DNA from: an uncultured Collinsella sp.
GTDB lineage: Bacteria; Actinomycetota; Coriobacteriia; Coriobacteriales; Coriobacteriaceae
Assembly (NCBI GenBank): GCA_900546825.1
Contig: UREE01000090.1
Span: 1-6,212 of the forward strand
DNA length: 6,212 nt
Reading direction: 5' to 3'
Shown: positions 1 through 5,739 of the stretch, in pieces
How positions within the stretch are numbered: the first letter of the stretch is position 1
Layout: every line of letters begins with the position of its first letter
Notes under the pieces: model-generated
What the model saw: only the letters and a program-made list of their open reading frames with translations
The model's database searches: none
Told to the model about the DNA's origin: nothing
Program-made: the position numbers and the translations under genes

Positions 1-54
1 CTGGTGATCTCCGCCTTGAGAGGGCGGCGTCCTAAACCGCTAGACGAACGGGCC
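1..54 (-). tRNA. tRNA-Glu (anticodon CTC), 3' part missing
   Basis: Read on the minus strand, the sequence starts with a 5' acceptor strand GGCCCGT, T8, and a D arm (GTCT...GGAC). It continues with an anticodon stem CCGCC/GGCGG closing the 7-base loop CTCTCAA. Positions 34-36 are CTC, which reads the Glu codon GAG. The order and sequence of these arms match bacterial tRNA-Glu. The window edge cuts the gene at the start of the T arm, so the 3' acceptor strand, and whether CCA is encoded, cannot be seen. The 5' end at base 54 is inferred from the 7-base acceptor stem. Confidence 0.93.
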
Positions 55-88
55 ACGTGACATCTGCACTGCCGTGCTGCGAGGAAAT

Positions 89-117
89 ATATTACGGGAC
101 AAAAAACGTCAGCGCAA
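89..117 (-). promoter_or_regulatory. Possible promoter of the tRNA-Glu gene
   Basis: On the minus strand, TTGCGC (117-112) is followed by a 17-base spacer and TAATAT (94-89). These match the sigma-70 consensus at 3/6 and 4/6 positions. Predicted initiation is about 28 bases upstream of the mature tRNA 5' end, which suits a short processed leader. The AT-rich patch stands out in this GC-rich sequence. The -35 match is weak, so this is tentative. Confidence 0.4.
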
Positions 118-132
118 GAAGAAATTCCAAAT

Positions 133-151
133 TGCCGAAAAATTGTCGGCA
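133..151 (-). terminator. Weak hairpin downstream of cca, possible terminator
   Basis: TGCCGA and TCGGCA form a perfect 6-bp stem with a 7-base loop, about 30 bases past the cca stop codon. On the minus strand the loop is T-rich, but the sequence after the stem (ATTTGG) is not a proper T-tract. It may terminate cca weakly or protect the mRNA 3' end. A classical strong terminator is not visible between cca and the tRNA. Confidence 0.3.
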
Positions 152-181
152 GGTTATGGAACACGCAGGTAAACAGGATAG

Positions 182-1576
182 CTAATTCAAGTTGAGATGG
201 ACCAAAAGAGCTTCGCGCTCGTTGGAAATGTTGTCTTCGATCACGGCGTCGAGGGCGGAGTTGAGTAGCTGGCCTAGCTCGGACCCCGGCTTCACACCGG
301 CGCGGATCAGGTCGCCGCCGTTAATGGCGAGCATCTTGAGCGTATAGGGCTCCCCCACCTTCAGCAGCTCGTGCGCCATCGCGCGCATCTCCTCAATCGT
401 CTCGACGTAATAGAAGCACGACGGGGCCTTGCCAAGTGTGTCAGCACGCTTAAGATCCATGAGCTCCTCCATCAGACGCGGCGTGTCGACGCCCTCGCCC
501 GAAAGCGCGCGCATCATATTGAGCAGGCAGGAGCGCTCGGGGCGCAGTGGCTTGTCGTGATATTTGATGAGCAGGCACACGTCGCGCACCAGGTCGTGCG
601 AGAGCGCCAGGCGATCCATAATGGCGCGCGCTTTCTTGGCGCCGAGCTCGGGATGACCGTAGAAGTGTCCGCTGCCGGCGTGATCGACCGTAAAGCACTC
701 GGGTTTGGAAACGTCGTGCAAAAACGCCGCCCACATAAGGCTCGACGAGGGCGCGACGCCGTCGCACAGCGCCAGCTCCCCTGCCACCGTCAGCACGCGG
801 GCGATATGCTCGTAGACGTTAAACGCATGATAGACACTGCTTTGATCAAACCCGCGAGCGGGCGCAAGCTCGGGCACGGCGGCGCAGATGAGCTCGGGGT
901 AGCGGAGCATCGCGTCTCCCCCATGACCGGTCGAAAGAATGCCCTCGAGCTCAATACCCACACGCTCACGCGCCACGGCATCGAGCAGCGGCGCACACTC
1001 GGCAAGCGCGCGCTTAGTCTCGGGCTCAATCATAAAGTCCAGGCGGCAGGCAAAGCGTACCGCACGCAGCATGCGCAGGGCGTCCTCGTTAAAGCGACGC
1101 TTGGGATCGCCGACAGCGCGAATCAGCTTGCGCTCCAAGTCACCCTGGCCGTCGTAGCGGTCGACAAGCCCGCGCTCGGGATGCCAGGCCATGGCGTTGA
1201 CGGTAAAGTCTCGGCGCGCCAGATCGTCCTCGAGCGAGGCGGCACGCTCCACACTCTGGGGATGTCGCCCATCGGTATAGAAGCCATCCAGACGGTACGT
1301 GGTGACCTCGATACGCTCGCCATCGGAAATAGCCGTGATTCCGCCAAATTTAATGCCCGACTCCACAACCGCGATGCCGGCGGCCTCGAGCGCCGCTTTG
1401 GACTCCTGCCACAGGCCGCTACAGCACATATCAACATCGTGGCTGGGGCACCCCATCAGGGCATCACGTACCCAACCGCCTACGTACCAAGCCTCAAGAC
1501 CAGCTGCCTCGAGCGCACGTAGGACGCGCAGGGAGGCAGCTGACGGCTGCGTAGCGTTAAGCGATACTGTGCACAT
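182..1576 (-). CDS. cca: CCA-adding enzyme (tRNA nucleotidyltransferase, class II, with HD domain)
   Basis: This 464-residue protein adds or repairs the 3' CCA end of tRNAs in the cytoplasm, using CTP and ATP. The N-terminal polymerase-beta-like head carries GG (33-34, in YVGGWVRD) and the metal-binding pair Asp47/Asp49 (HDVD). These are followed by RRDFTVNAMA (121-130) and EDALR (164-168). The last fits the EDxxR motif that selects the incoming base in class II enzymes. A tRNA-binding neck follows, then an HD-type region with His257, HD at 287-288 and Asp379. The C-terminus ends with a family-typical NGGDLI...G...PG segment (419-431). Length is normal for the long bacterial type. I chose ATG 1576 because AGGAGG (1590-1585) lies 8 bases upstream. 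The open frame extends to 1762, but that stretch overlaps the preceding terminator and is not conserved-looking. One oddity is Cys-Cys at 51-52, just after DxD, where Ala-Thr is common. The gene stands alone between a terminator and a tRNA gene. The family is certain; pure CCA rather than A-only addition is inferred. Confidence 0.95.
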   Translation of the reverse strand: MCTVSLNATQPSAASLRVLRALEAAGLEAWYVGGWVRDALMGCPSHDVDMCCSGLWQESKAALEAAGIAVVESGIKFGGITAISDGERIEVTTYRLDGFYTDGRHPQSVERAASLEDDLARRDFTVNAMAWHPERGLVDRYDGQGDLERKLIRAVGDPKRRFNEDALRMLRAVRFACRLDFMIEPETKRALAECAPLLDAVARERVGIELEGILSTGHGGDAMLRYPELICAAVPELAPARGFDQSSVYHAFNVYEHIARVLTVAGELALCDGVAPSSSLMWAAFLHDVSKPECFTVDHAGSGHFYGHPELGAKKARAIMDRLALSHDLVRDVCLLIKYHDKPLRPERSCLLNMMRALSGEGVDTPRLMEELMDLKRADTLGKAPSCFYYVETIEEMRAMAHELLKVGEPYTLKMLAINGGDLIRAGVKPGSELGQLLNSALDAVIEDNISNEREALLVHLNLN

Positions 1577-1655
1577 TCCTGTGGCCTCCTGCAATTGCGA
1601 GTGTATTGATTGTTGGTTCTCAAGAAGTCTAGCAAGAAACAGGAGAAGGCGCACA

Positions 1656-1694
1656 CGCGAACCCACTTCGCGCACGATTGAGCCCCAAGGGCTC
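1656..1694. repeat. Two short inverted repeats in the cca upstream region
   Basis: CGCGAA (1656-1661) and TTCGCG (1667-1672) form a 6-bp stem with a 5-base loop. GAGCCC (1680-1685) and GGGCTC (1689-1694) form a second 6-bp stem with a 3-base loop. Both lie between the terminator of the upstream kinase and the cca start, where the cca promoter must be. I could not find a convincing -35/-10 pair. They could be operator or leader structures, or chance in GC-rich DNA. Confidence 0.25.
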
Positions 1695-1706
1695 GACAGC
1701 AGGCTT

Positions 1707-1742
1707 AAAAAAGCACCCGTCTCGAAAATCCGAGACGGGTGC
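1707..1742 (-). terminator. Strong rho-independent terminator after the second PfkB kinase
   Basis: On the minus strand a perfect 12-bp stem, GCACCCGTCTCG pairing with CGAGACGGGTGC, has a 6-base loop (GATTTT) and is followed directly by TTTTTT. It starts about 33 bases after the kinase stop codon. It has no T-run on the plus side, so it acts in one direction. It separates this kinase from cca. Confidence 0.95.
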
Positions 1743-1774
1743 TCGACAAGCAAAGAATGCAACCGTATGCCGCG

Positions 1775-2707
1775 CTAGCAAACCTGACGGATGGCAATAC
1801 CCTTCTTGTATTCGTCCACCTTGGCAAAGTCACCCAGACCCGGGCACTCGACCACGTTGGCGCCGGTAGCCATCGACAGGCGCAGGGCGTCCTCGACGCG
1901 CTCGGGGGCGTCGTGCCACACGGACAGGAAGGCAGCGAGCGAGGAATCGCCGGCGCACACCGTCGACAGCAGCTTGACGTCGAAGGTGCGGTTGGCAAAC
2001 CAGATATGCTCGCCGTTGGAGAAGTACGCGCCGTCGCCACCGAGGGTCAGCAGCACGTTCTTGGCGCCCTTGGCGTGCAGCTCGGCCATCGCGCCCTTGA
2101 CGGACTCGTCGTCGCCACCGCTCACCTTAATGCCAAAGATGTCGAGCAGCTCGTCGTCATTGGGCTTGATCAGCAGCGGCTCCATGGCAATGAGGTCTGC
2201 CAGCTGATGGCTCGAGATGTCGAGGACGAACTCGGCCCCCTTGGCCTTGACGCGGCGCAGGACCTCGGCCAGGAAGCCCTCGGAAGTGTTGGGAGGCAGC
2301 GAGCCGCTGATGACCAGGCAGGTCATGTCATCGAGCGAATCGATGAGCTCAAACATCTCCTGCTCGTTGGCCTCGTTGATGGCGGCACCGGCGTTGACCA
2401 TGTTGTACTCGGTGTCAGGGCCGGCGTTGAGGAACACATTGACGCGCGTGATGCCGTCGGTCCACACGGGCTTGACGGGCACGCCCAAGGCCTCGGCGCC
2501 CTTAACGATAAACTCGCCCGAGAAACCGGCGAAAAAGCCCAAGATCGTCGTGTCGACACCGTAGTGATCAAGGGTGAACGAGACGTTGAGGCCCTTGCCG
2601 TTGGGCGTATAGACCGCGTCACGCGTGCGGGTGACGGTGTTGGCGGAAAGACCGTCGCAGGCGATGTTGTAGTCAATAGCGGGATTTGCAGTGAGCGTAT
2701 AAATCAT
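1775..2707 (-). CDS. PfkB-family hexose-phosphate kinase (1-phosphofructokinase / tagatose-6-phosphate kinase type), copy 2
   Basis: The 310-residue protein is a ribokinase-fold (PfkB) sugar kinase of the FruK/LacC subgroup. It is expected to phosphorylate a hexose monophosphate with ATP in the cytoplasm. Visible motifs are TANPAID (6-12), NGKGLNVS (36-43), TDGITRVN (83-90), SGSLPP (134-139), LIKPN (179-183), TLGGDG (221-226) and CAGD (251-254). Asp254 is the expected catalytic base. Asp12, Asn41 and Arg88 are expected substrate contacts by analogy with E. coli Pfk-2. The first Gly of the usual GAGD is Cys251. ATG 2707 is chosen because AAAGGA (2719-2714) sits 6 bases upstream; a GTG at 2722 would place that Shine-Dalgarno inside the gene. 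Terminators on both sides suggest a single-gene unit. It shares about half its residues, by eye, with the kinase at 2896-3828. Family is certain; the substrate (fructose-1-P, tagatose-6-P or fructose-6-P) cannot be read from sequence. Confidence 0.93.
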   Translation of the reverse strand: MIYTLTANPAIDYNIACDGLSANTVTRTRDAVYTPNGKGLNVSFTLDHYGVDTTILGFFAGFSGEFIVKGAEALGVPVKPVWTDGITRVNVFLNAGPDTEYNMVNAGAAINEANEQEMFELIDSLDDMTCLVISGSLPPNTSEGFLAEVLRRVKAKGAEFVLDISSHQLADLIAMEPLLIKPNDDELLDIFGIKVSGGDDESVKGAMAELHAKGAKNVLLTLGGDGAYFSNGEHIWFANRTFDVKLLSTVCAGDSSLAAFLSVWHDAPERVEDALRLSMATGANVVECPGLGDFAKVDEYKKGIAIRQVC

Positions 2708-2719
2708 GAATATTCCTTT

Positions 2720-2733
2720 CACGAAGCAACGTG
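2720..2733. repeat. Inverted repeat next to the Shine-Dalgarno of the copy 2 kinase
   Basis: CACG (2720-2723) and CGTG (2730-2733) are separated by 6 bases and directly abut the AAAGGA ribosome site, near the predicted transcription start. They could be a small operator or leader hairpin. Four-base arms are short enough to occur by chance. Confidence 0.2.
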
Positions 2734-2741
2734 TTAATGAA

Positions 2742-2747
2742 AGTATA
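2742..2747 (-). promoter_or_regulatory. Probable -10 element of the copy 2 kinase promoter
   Basis: TATACT on the minus strand matches the sigma-70 -10 consensus at 5 of 6 bases. It would give a leader of about 28 bases to the ATG at 2707. No acceptable -35 hexamer lies 16-18 bases upstream, so an activator or a weak promoter is possible. A separate promoter is expected here because a strong terminator lies upstream at 2837-2867. Confidence 0.45.
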
Positions 2748-2836
2748 TTCCACGCATCGGTAAAAGGCTAGGACAACTCGGTGAACGGTGTGGAAGCGAT
2801 GAAGTACGGCGGGACACCTCTCCCCCGTGGCGGAAC

Positions 2837-2867
2837 AAAAAGGCGCCCCAGCCGAAACCGGGGCGCC
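2837..2867 (-). terminator. Strong rho-independent terminator with a UUCG loop
   Basis: On the minus strand GGCGCCCC pairs with GGGGCGCC. The stem extends inward by three pairs (two of them G-U) to close a UUCG tetraloop, and TTTTT follows. It begins about 28 bases past the stop codon of the kinase at 2896-3828. It should end the ptsI-kinase transcript and isolate the second kinase gene. Confidence 0.95.
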
Positions 2868-2895
2868 ACATGCGCACGAATATGTCGCGTTTCGA

Positions 2896-3828
2896 TTACT
2901 GACGATCGAGCTTGCGGACAGCAACGCGCTTGCTATACTCATCGACGTGACCGAAGTCGCCGATGCCGACGGACTCGGCGACGTTGGCGCCGGTGGCCAT
3001 AGCGAGCTTCATGGCCTCCTCGACGTTGTCGCGATCCCTGTACCACTTGTGCAGGAACGCAGCGAGGGTGCAGTCGCCGGCGCAGACGGAAGAAACCAGC
3101 TTGATGTTGAACTCACGCTTGGCGTACCAGATGTCCTCGCCGTTGGAGAAGTAAGCGTCGCCGCGGCTACCACGGGTAAGCAGCACGTTCTGAACGCCAG
3201 CGTCGTGAGCCAGCTTCATGGCAACGCGGACCTCGTCGTCAGTGTCAACCGGCACGCCGAAGATAGCCTTCATCTCGTGATGGTTCGGCTTGATGAGCAG
3301 CGGCTTCTTGTGAGCGAGCTCCTTGAGCTTGTCGGAGGAAAGGTCCAGGACGACGTCGGCGCCACGAGCCTGAGCGTGCTCCATGACCTGAGCCAGGAAG
3401 TCGGGCGTAGCTTTGGGAGGCACGGAGCCGGAGACGATCAGGCACTCAAGATCGCCCGCGGTGTCCAGGATGTTGTAGAGCTCCTCCTGGTGCTGCGGCG
3501 TAATAGGAGCGCCAGGGTTCAGGATGCCGTACTCGTGCTGGCCATCGTTGACGTAGGTGTTAATGCGCGTGATACCGTCGGTCCAGACCGGGCGGCAGAG
3601 GCAACCCAGGTTCATGACCTCCTCGACGATGAACTTGCCCGTAAAGCCAGCGAAGAAGCCGAGCGCGACGGTGTCGACGCCCATCTTCTTAAAGGCGAAG
3701 GACACGTCGAGGCCCTTGCCGTTAGCCGTGTAGCTGGCCGAGCCGGTGCGGACGTTCTCGTCGGGCTCGAGCGGAGAGCTCGAAACCGTCATGTCGACAG
3801 CCGGGTTAGCGGTTAGCGTGTAGAACAT
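2896..3828 (-). CDS. PfkB-family hexose-phosphate kinase (1-phosphofructokinase / tagatose-6-phosphate kinase type), copy 1, next to ptsI
   Basis: A 310-residue PfkB/ribokinase-fold kinase, predicted to phosphorylate a sugar monophosphate formed after PTS uptake. Motifs are TANPAVD (6-12), NGKGLDVS (36-43), TDGITRIN (83-90), SGSVPP (133-138), LIKPN (178-182), TRGSRG (218-223) and CAGD (249-252), with Asp252 as expected catalytic base. Three features are unusual. Asp41 replaces the Asn normally found in GKGxN, a substrate contact in E. coli Pfk-2. Cys249 replaces the first Gly of GAGD. There is also one extra residue (Asp224) after the nucleotide-loop glycines, compared with the other copy. 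ATG 3828 has a G-rich Shine-Dalgarno (AGGGGG) 8 bases upstream. Only 74 bases with no T-tract terminator separate it from ptsI, so co-transcription with ptsI is likely. The family is certain; the substrate and full activity are not. Confidence 0.93.
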   Translation of the reverse strand: MFYTLTANPAVDMTVSSSPLEPDENVRTGSASYTANGKGLDVSFAFKKMGVDTVALGFFAGFTGKFIVEEVMNLGCLCRPVWTDGITRINTYVNDGQHEYGILNPGAPITPQHQEELYNILDTAGDLECLIVSGSVPPKATPDFLAQVMEHAQARGADVVLDLSSDKLKELAHKKPLLIKPNHHEMKAIFGVPVDTDDEVRVAMKLAHDAGVQNVLLTRGSRGDAYFSNGEDIWYAKREFNIKLVSSVCAGDCTLAAFLHKWYRDRDNVEEAMKLAMATGANVAESVGIGDFGHVDEYSKRVAVRKLDRQ

Positions 3829-3829
3829 T

Positions 3830-3845
3830 TACAGTACCCCCTGTA
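3830..3845 (-). promoter_or_regulatory. Small hairpin presenting the Shine-Dalgarno of the copy 1 kinase
   Basis: On the minus strand TACAG and CTGTA form a 5-bp stem around the loop GGGGTA, immediately before AA-ATG. The G-rich ribosome site is partly in the loop and partly in the stem. It could tune translation, or act as a DNA operator. The stem is short, so confidence is low. Confidence 0.3.
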
Positions 3846-3855
3846 TATGTGAGGG

Positions 3856-3885
3856 CCGCGTGGCAGGCCCATTCCAACCACGCGG
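3856..3885. repeat. Perfect 8-bp inverted repeat between ptsI and the copy 1 kinase
   Basis: CCGCGTGG (3856-3863) and CCACGCGG (3878-3885) form a perfect GC-rich stem with a 14-base loop. No T-tract follows on either strand, so it is not a standard terminator. It could stabilise or divide the ptsI-kinase message, or bind a protein. The arms are real in sequence; the role is unknown. Confidence 0.5.
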
Positions 3886-3902
3886 TTACCTCTGATACCA
3901 AA

Positions 3903-5606
3903 TTAGCGAGCTGCGGACTCGAGCAGTGCCTTGACCTCGGCGGCGGTGTTGCAGGCGAGCGCCTTCTCGGCGAGCTCATCGCACTCGGCCTTGGTCCACT
4001 GGCTGATGGTCTTGCGGGCGCGCAAGATGGACGGAGCGCTCATCGAGAACTCCTCCAGGCCCCAGCTGATCAGCAGCGGCTCGAGCAGCGGATCGGCAGC
4101 GGCCTCGCCGCACATACCGACCATGATGCCGGCCTTCACGCCGCTCTCGATGATGTTCTTGAGCGAGCGGAGCACGGCAGGATAGTACACCTGGTACAGG
4201 TTGGAGATGGTGTCGTTGCCACGGTCGGCGCACATGGTGTAGCCGATCAGGTCGTTGGTGCCGATAGAGAAGAAGTCGGCGACCTCGGCCAGACGGTCTG
4301 CGAGCAGCGAAGCGGCGGGCGTCTCGACCATAATGCCGACCTCGATGTTCTCGTTGAACTTGCGACCCTCTTCGGTCAGCTCGGCCTTGCACTGCTCGAC
4401 GAGCTCCTTGACGGCCAAGACCTCCTCGACGCAGGTGACGAGCGGGATCATGATCTTGACGTCACCGAAGGCGCTAGCGCGCAGCAGAGCACGGAGCTGG
4501 ACCTTGTACTGGTCGGGATTGGCCAGGCAGTATCGCACGGCGCGGAAACCCATGAAGGGGTTATCTTCCTTGACCATGTGCAGATACGGAATCTCCTTGT
4601 CGCCGCCCACATCGAGCGTGCGGATGATGACCGGAGCGCCCTTAAGCGCACTGGCGACCTTACGGTAGGCGTTGAACTGCTCCTCCTCGGAAGGAAGCTC
4701 AGCGGAGTCCATGAACAGGAACTCGGAGCGGAACAGGCCAATGGCCTCGGCATCGTGATCGAGCGCGTTGGGCACGTCATCGGGGTTACCGATGTTGCAG
4801 GCGATGATCTTCTTGATGCCATCGGCAGTCACGGACGGCTTGCCACGGAAGGCCTCGAGGGCTGCCTTCTCGGCAGCGAAAGCCTCGGCCTTGGCAGTGT
4901 AAGCGGCGAGCGTCTCCTCGTCGGGATCGGCCTCAACGATACCCTTGCCGCCGTCGACGACAACAGTCATACCGTTGCGCAGCGCGGTGCAGCTGTTGGA
5001 AACCGAAAGGACAGCCGGGATCTCGAGGGCGCGCGCAATGATCGCGGAGTGCGACGTGCGGCCACCGGTCTCGGTGACGATACCGGCAACGTGGGCCTTA
5101 TCGATCGTGGCGGTCATGGACGGCGTGAGGTCGTGCACGACAACGACGGTGTTCTCGGGCAAGACGGAGAGGTCGACGACCTCCTTGCCCAGCAGCTCGG
5201 CCAGAATACCGGTGCGGATGTCGGCGATGTCGGCCGCGCGCAGACGGAACATCTCGTCGTCCATGGACAGGAACATGTTCTCGAACATGGTCGAGGTGTC
5301 CATGAGCGCCTGCTCGGCGCAGGTGCCGCCGTCAATGGCGGCGTTGATGGCGTCGGTCATGCCCGGGTCCTGAGCCAGGACAATGTGTCCGCTCATGATC
5401 TCGGCCTCGGCCTCGCCCACCGTCTCCTTCATGTGGTCGGCCTGAGCCTGGGTCTTCTCGCAGAAGACCGAAAGAGCGGACTGATAGCGCTCCTTCTCTG
5501 CTGCCGAATCAGCAACCTCGTGCGGCTCAAACGTCAAGTCGGGATCGACGGCGACCATGACGGTGCCGATACCGATGCCCTCGGAAGCGTTGACTCCCTG
5601 ATACAT
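3903..5606 (-). CDS. ptsI: PTS enzyme I (phosphoenolpyruvate-protein phosphotransferase)
   Basis: Enzyme I takes phosphate from PEP onto its own histidine and passes it to HPr, the first step of PTS sugar uptake. It works in the cytoplasm as a dimer. This 567-residue protein has the family's usual length. The HPr-binding and swivelling domain fills roughly residues 1-230, with phospho-acceptor His186 in GGRTSHSAIIAR. The PEP-binding barrel follows, with GLFRSEFLF (Arg294), IIRTLDVGGDK (Arg329), VETPAA (Glu428), GTNDL (449-453) and catalytic Cys499 in GMCGE. These align well with E. coli His189, Arg296, Arg332, Glu431 and Cys502. Gly455 in DLIGYT replaces the usual Gln of DLxQYT. ATG 5606 aligns with other enzyme I N-termini (MYQGVNAS) and has AGGA 6 bases upstream. 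ATG 5612, two codons earlier with GGAG 6 bases upstream, is equally possible. A TTG-started extension to 5660 lacks a ribosome site. It follows ptsH and probably shares transcripts with the kinase downstream. Confidence 0.98.
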   Translation of the reverse strand: MYQGVNASEGIGIGTVMVAVDPDLTFEPHEVADSAAEKERYQSALSVFCEKTQAQADHMKETVGEAEAEIMSGHIVLAQDPGMTDAINAAIDGGTCAEQALMDTSTMFENMFLSMDDEMFRLRAADIADIRTGILAELLGKEVVDLSVLPENTVVVVHDLTPSMTATIDKAHVAGIVTETGGRTSHSAIIARALEIPAVLSVSNSCTALRNGMTVVVDGGKGIVEADPDEETLAAYTAKAEAFAAEKAALEAFRGKPSVTADGIKKIIACNIGNPDDVPNALDHDAEAIGLFRSEFLFMDSAELPSEEEQFNAYRKVASALKGAPVIIRTLDVGGDKEIPYLHMVKEDNPFMGFRAVRYCLANPDQYKVQLRALLRASAFGDVKIMIPLVTCVEEVLAVKELVEQCKAELTEEGRKFNENIEVGIMVETPAASLLADRLAEVADFFSIGTNDLIGYTMCADRGNDTISNLYQVYYPAVLRSLKNIIESGVKAGIMVGMCGEAAADPLLEPLLISWGLEEFSMSAPSILRARKTISQWTKAECDELAEKALACNTAAEVKALLESAAR

Positions 5607-5623
5607 TCCCATTCCTCTCTCCG

Positions 5624-5659
5624 TGTCATGTGATAAAGCGTTTTGCCATATCCATGACA
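5624..5659. repeat. Inverted repeat TGTCATG...CATGACA before ptsI
   Basis: TGTCATG (5624-5630) and CATGACA (5653-5659) are perfect inverted copies separated by 22 bases. They bracket the putative ptsI promoter. The upstream arm is also half of the longer shared motif at 5644-5659. The same heptamer recurs only upstream of ptsH, as far as I can find by reading. Confidence 0.5.
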
Positions 5660-5660
5660 A
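5632..5660 (-). promoter_or_regulatory. Possible internal promoter for ptsI
   Basis: TTGTCA (5660-5655, 5/6 to consensus) is followed by a 17-base spacer and TTTATC (5637-5632, only 3/6). The -35 overlaps the T-tract of the preceding hairpin and the candidate operator. A promoter here would make sense if the hairpin stops much of the ptsH transcription. The -10 is weak. Confidence 0.3.
5644..5659 (-). promoter_or_regulatory. Candidate operator, ptsI copy (TGTCAT-N4-ATGGCA)
   Basis: The minus strand reads TGTCATGGATATGGCA. It matches 14 of 16 bases of the element at 6031-6046 upstream of ptsH. Both copies fit the quasi-palindrome TGYCAY-N4-RTGRCA, typical in shape of a dimeric regulator site. 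It overlaps the possible ptsI -35. No known regulator is assigned. Confidence 0.4.
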
Positions 5661-5697
5661 AAGAGCGCAGCTACCTTACAACAGGTCACTGCGCCCC
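5659..5697 (-). terminator. Terminator or attenuator hairpin between ptsH and ptsI
   Basis: On the minus strand GCGCAG pairs with CTGCGC, then a U-G wobble and one G-A mismatch, then ACCT pairs with AGGT around a 6-base loop (GTTGTA). The base can extend by GGG/TCT-type pairs, and TCTTTTG follows. It starts about 43 bases after the ptsH stop. The mismatch and short T-run suggest partial termination, giving more HPr than enzyme I transcript. Confidence 0.7.
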
Positions 5698-5739
5698 CAA
5701 ATATGAACTTAGTTGTTCAACATGCGACCCGTATGAGTT

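Noticed and set aside
371..1522. 383-codon plus-strand frame opposite cca
   Set aside because: It is antisense to the full CCA-enzyme motif set and has no recognisable motif of its own.
1577..1762. 62-residue N-terminal extension of cca
   Set aside because: It runs back through the terminator at 1707-1742. The ATG at 1576 has an ideal AGGAGG and fits the family start.
1739..2737. 332-codon plus-strand frame opposite the copy 2 kinase
   Set aside because: It is a codon-aligned shadow of a clear PfkB gene, with no recognisable domain. It would also start inside the terminator hairpin.
2791..2804. Possible catabolite-response (cre) element, TGGAAGCGATGAAG
   Set aside because: It matches only the left half of the cre consensus; the right-hand CA is missing and no CcpA is shown to exist here.
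2827..3816. 329-codon plus-strand frame opposite the copy 1 kinase
   Set aside because: It is a codon-aligned shadow, overlapping the terminator at its start, with no family motif.
3849..5633. 594-codon open frame on the plus strand opposite ptsI
   Set aside because: It is codon-aligned with ptsI, whose sense frame has all enzyme I motifs. The antisense product shows only repetitive L/G/V/D/H-rich sequence, as expected from reverse-reading GC-biased codons.
5607..5660. N-terminal extension of ptsI from a TTG at 5660
   Set aside because: It has no Shine-Dalgarno, overlaps the terminator tract, and enzyme I homology begins only at MYQGV.
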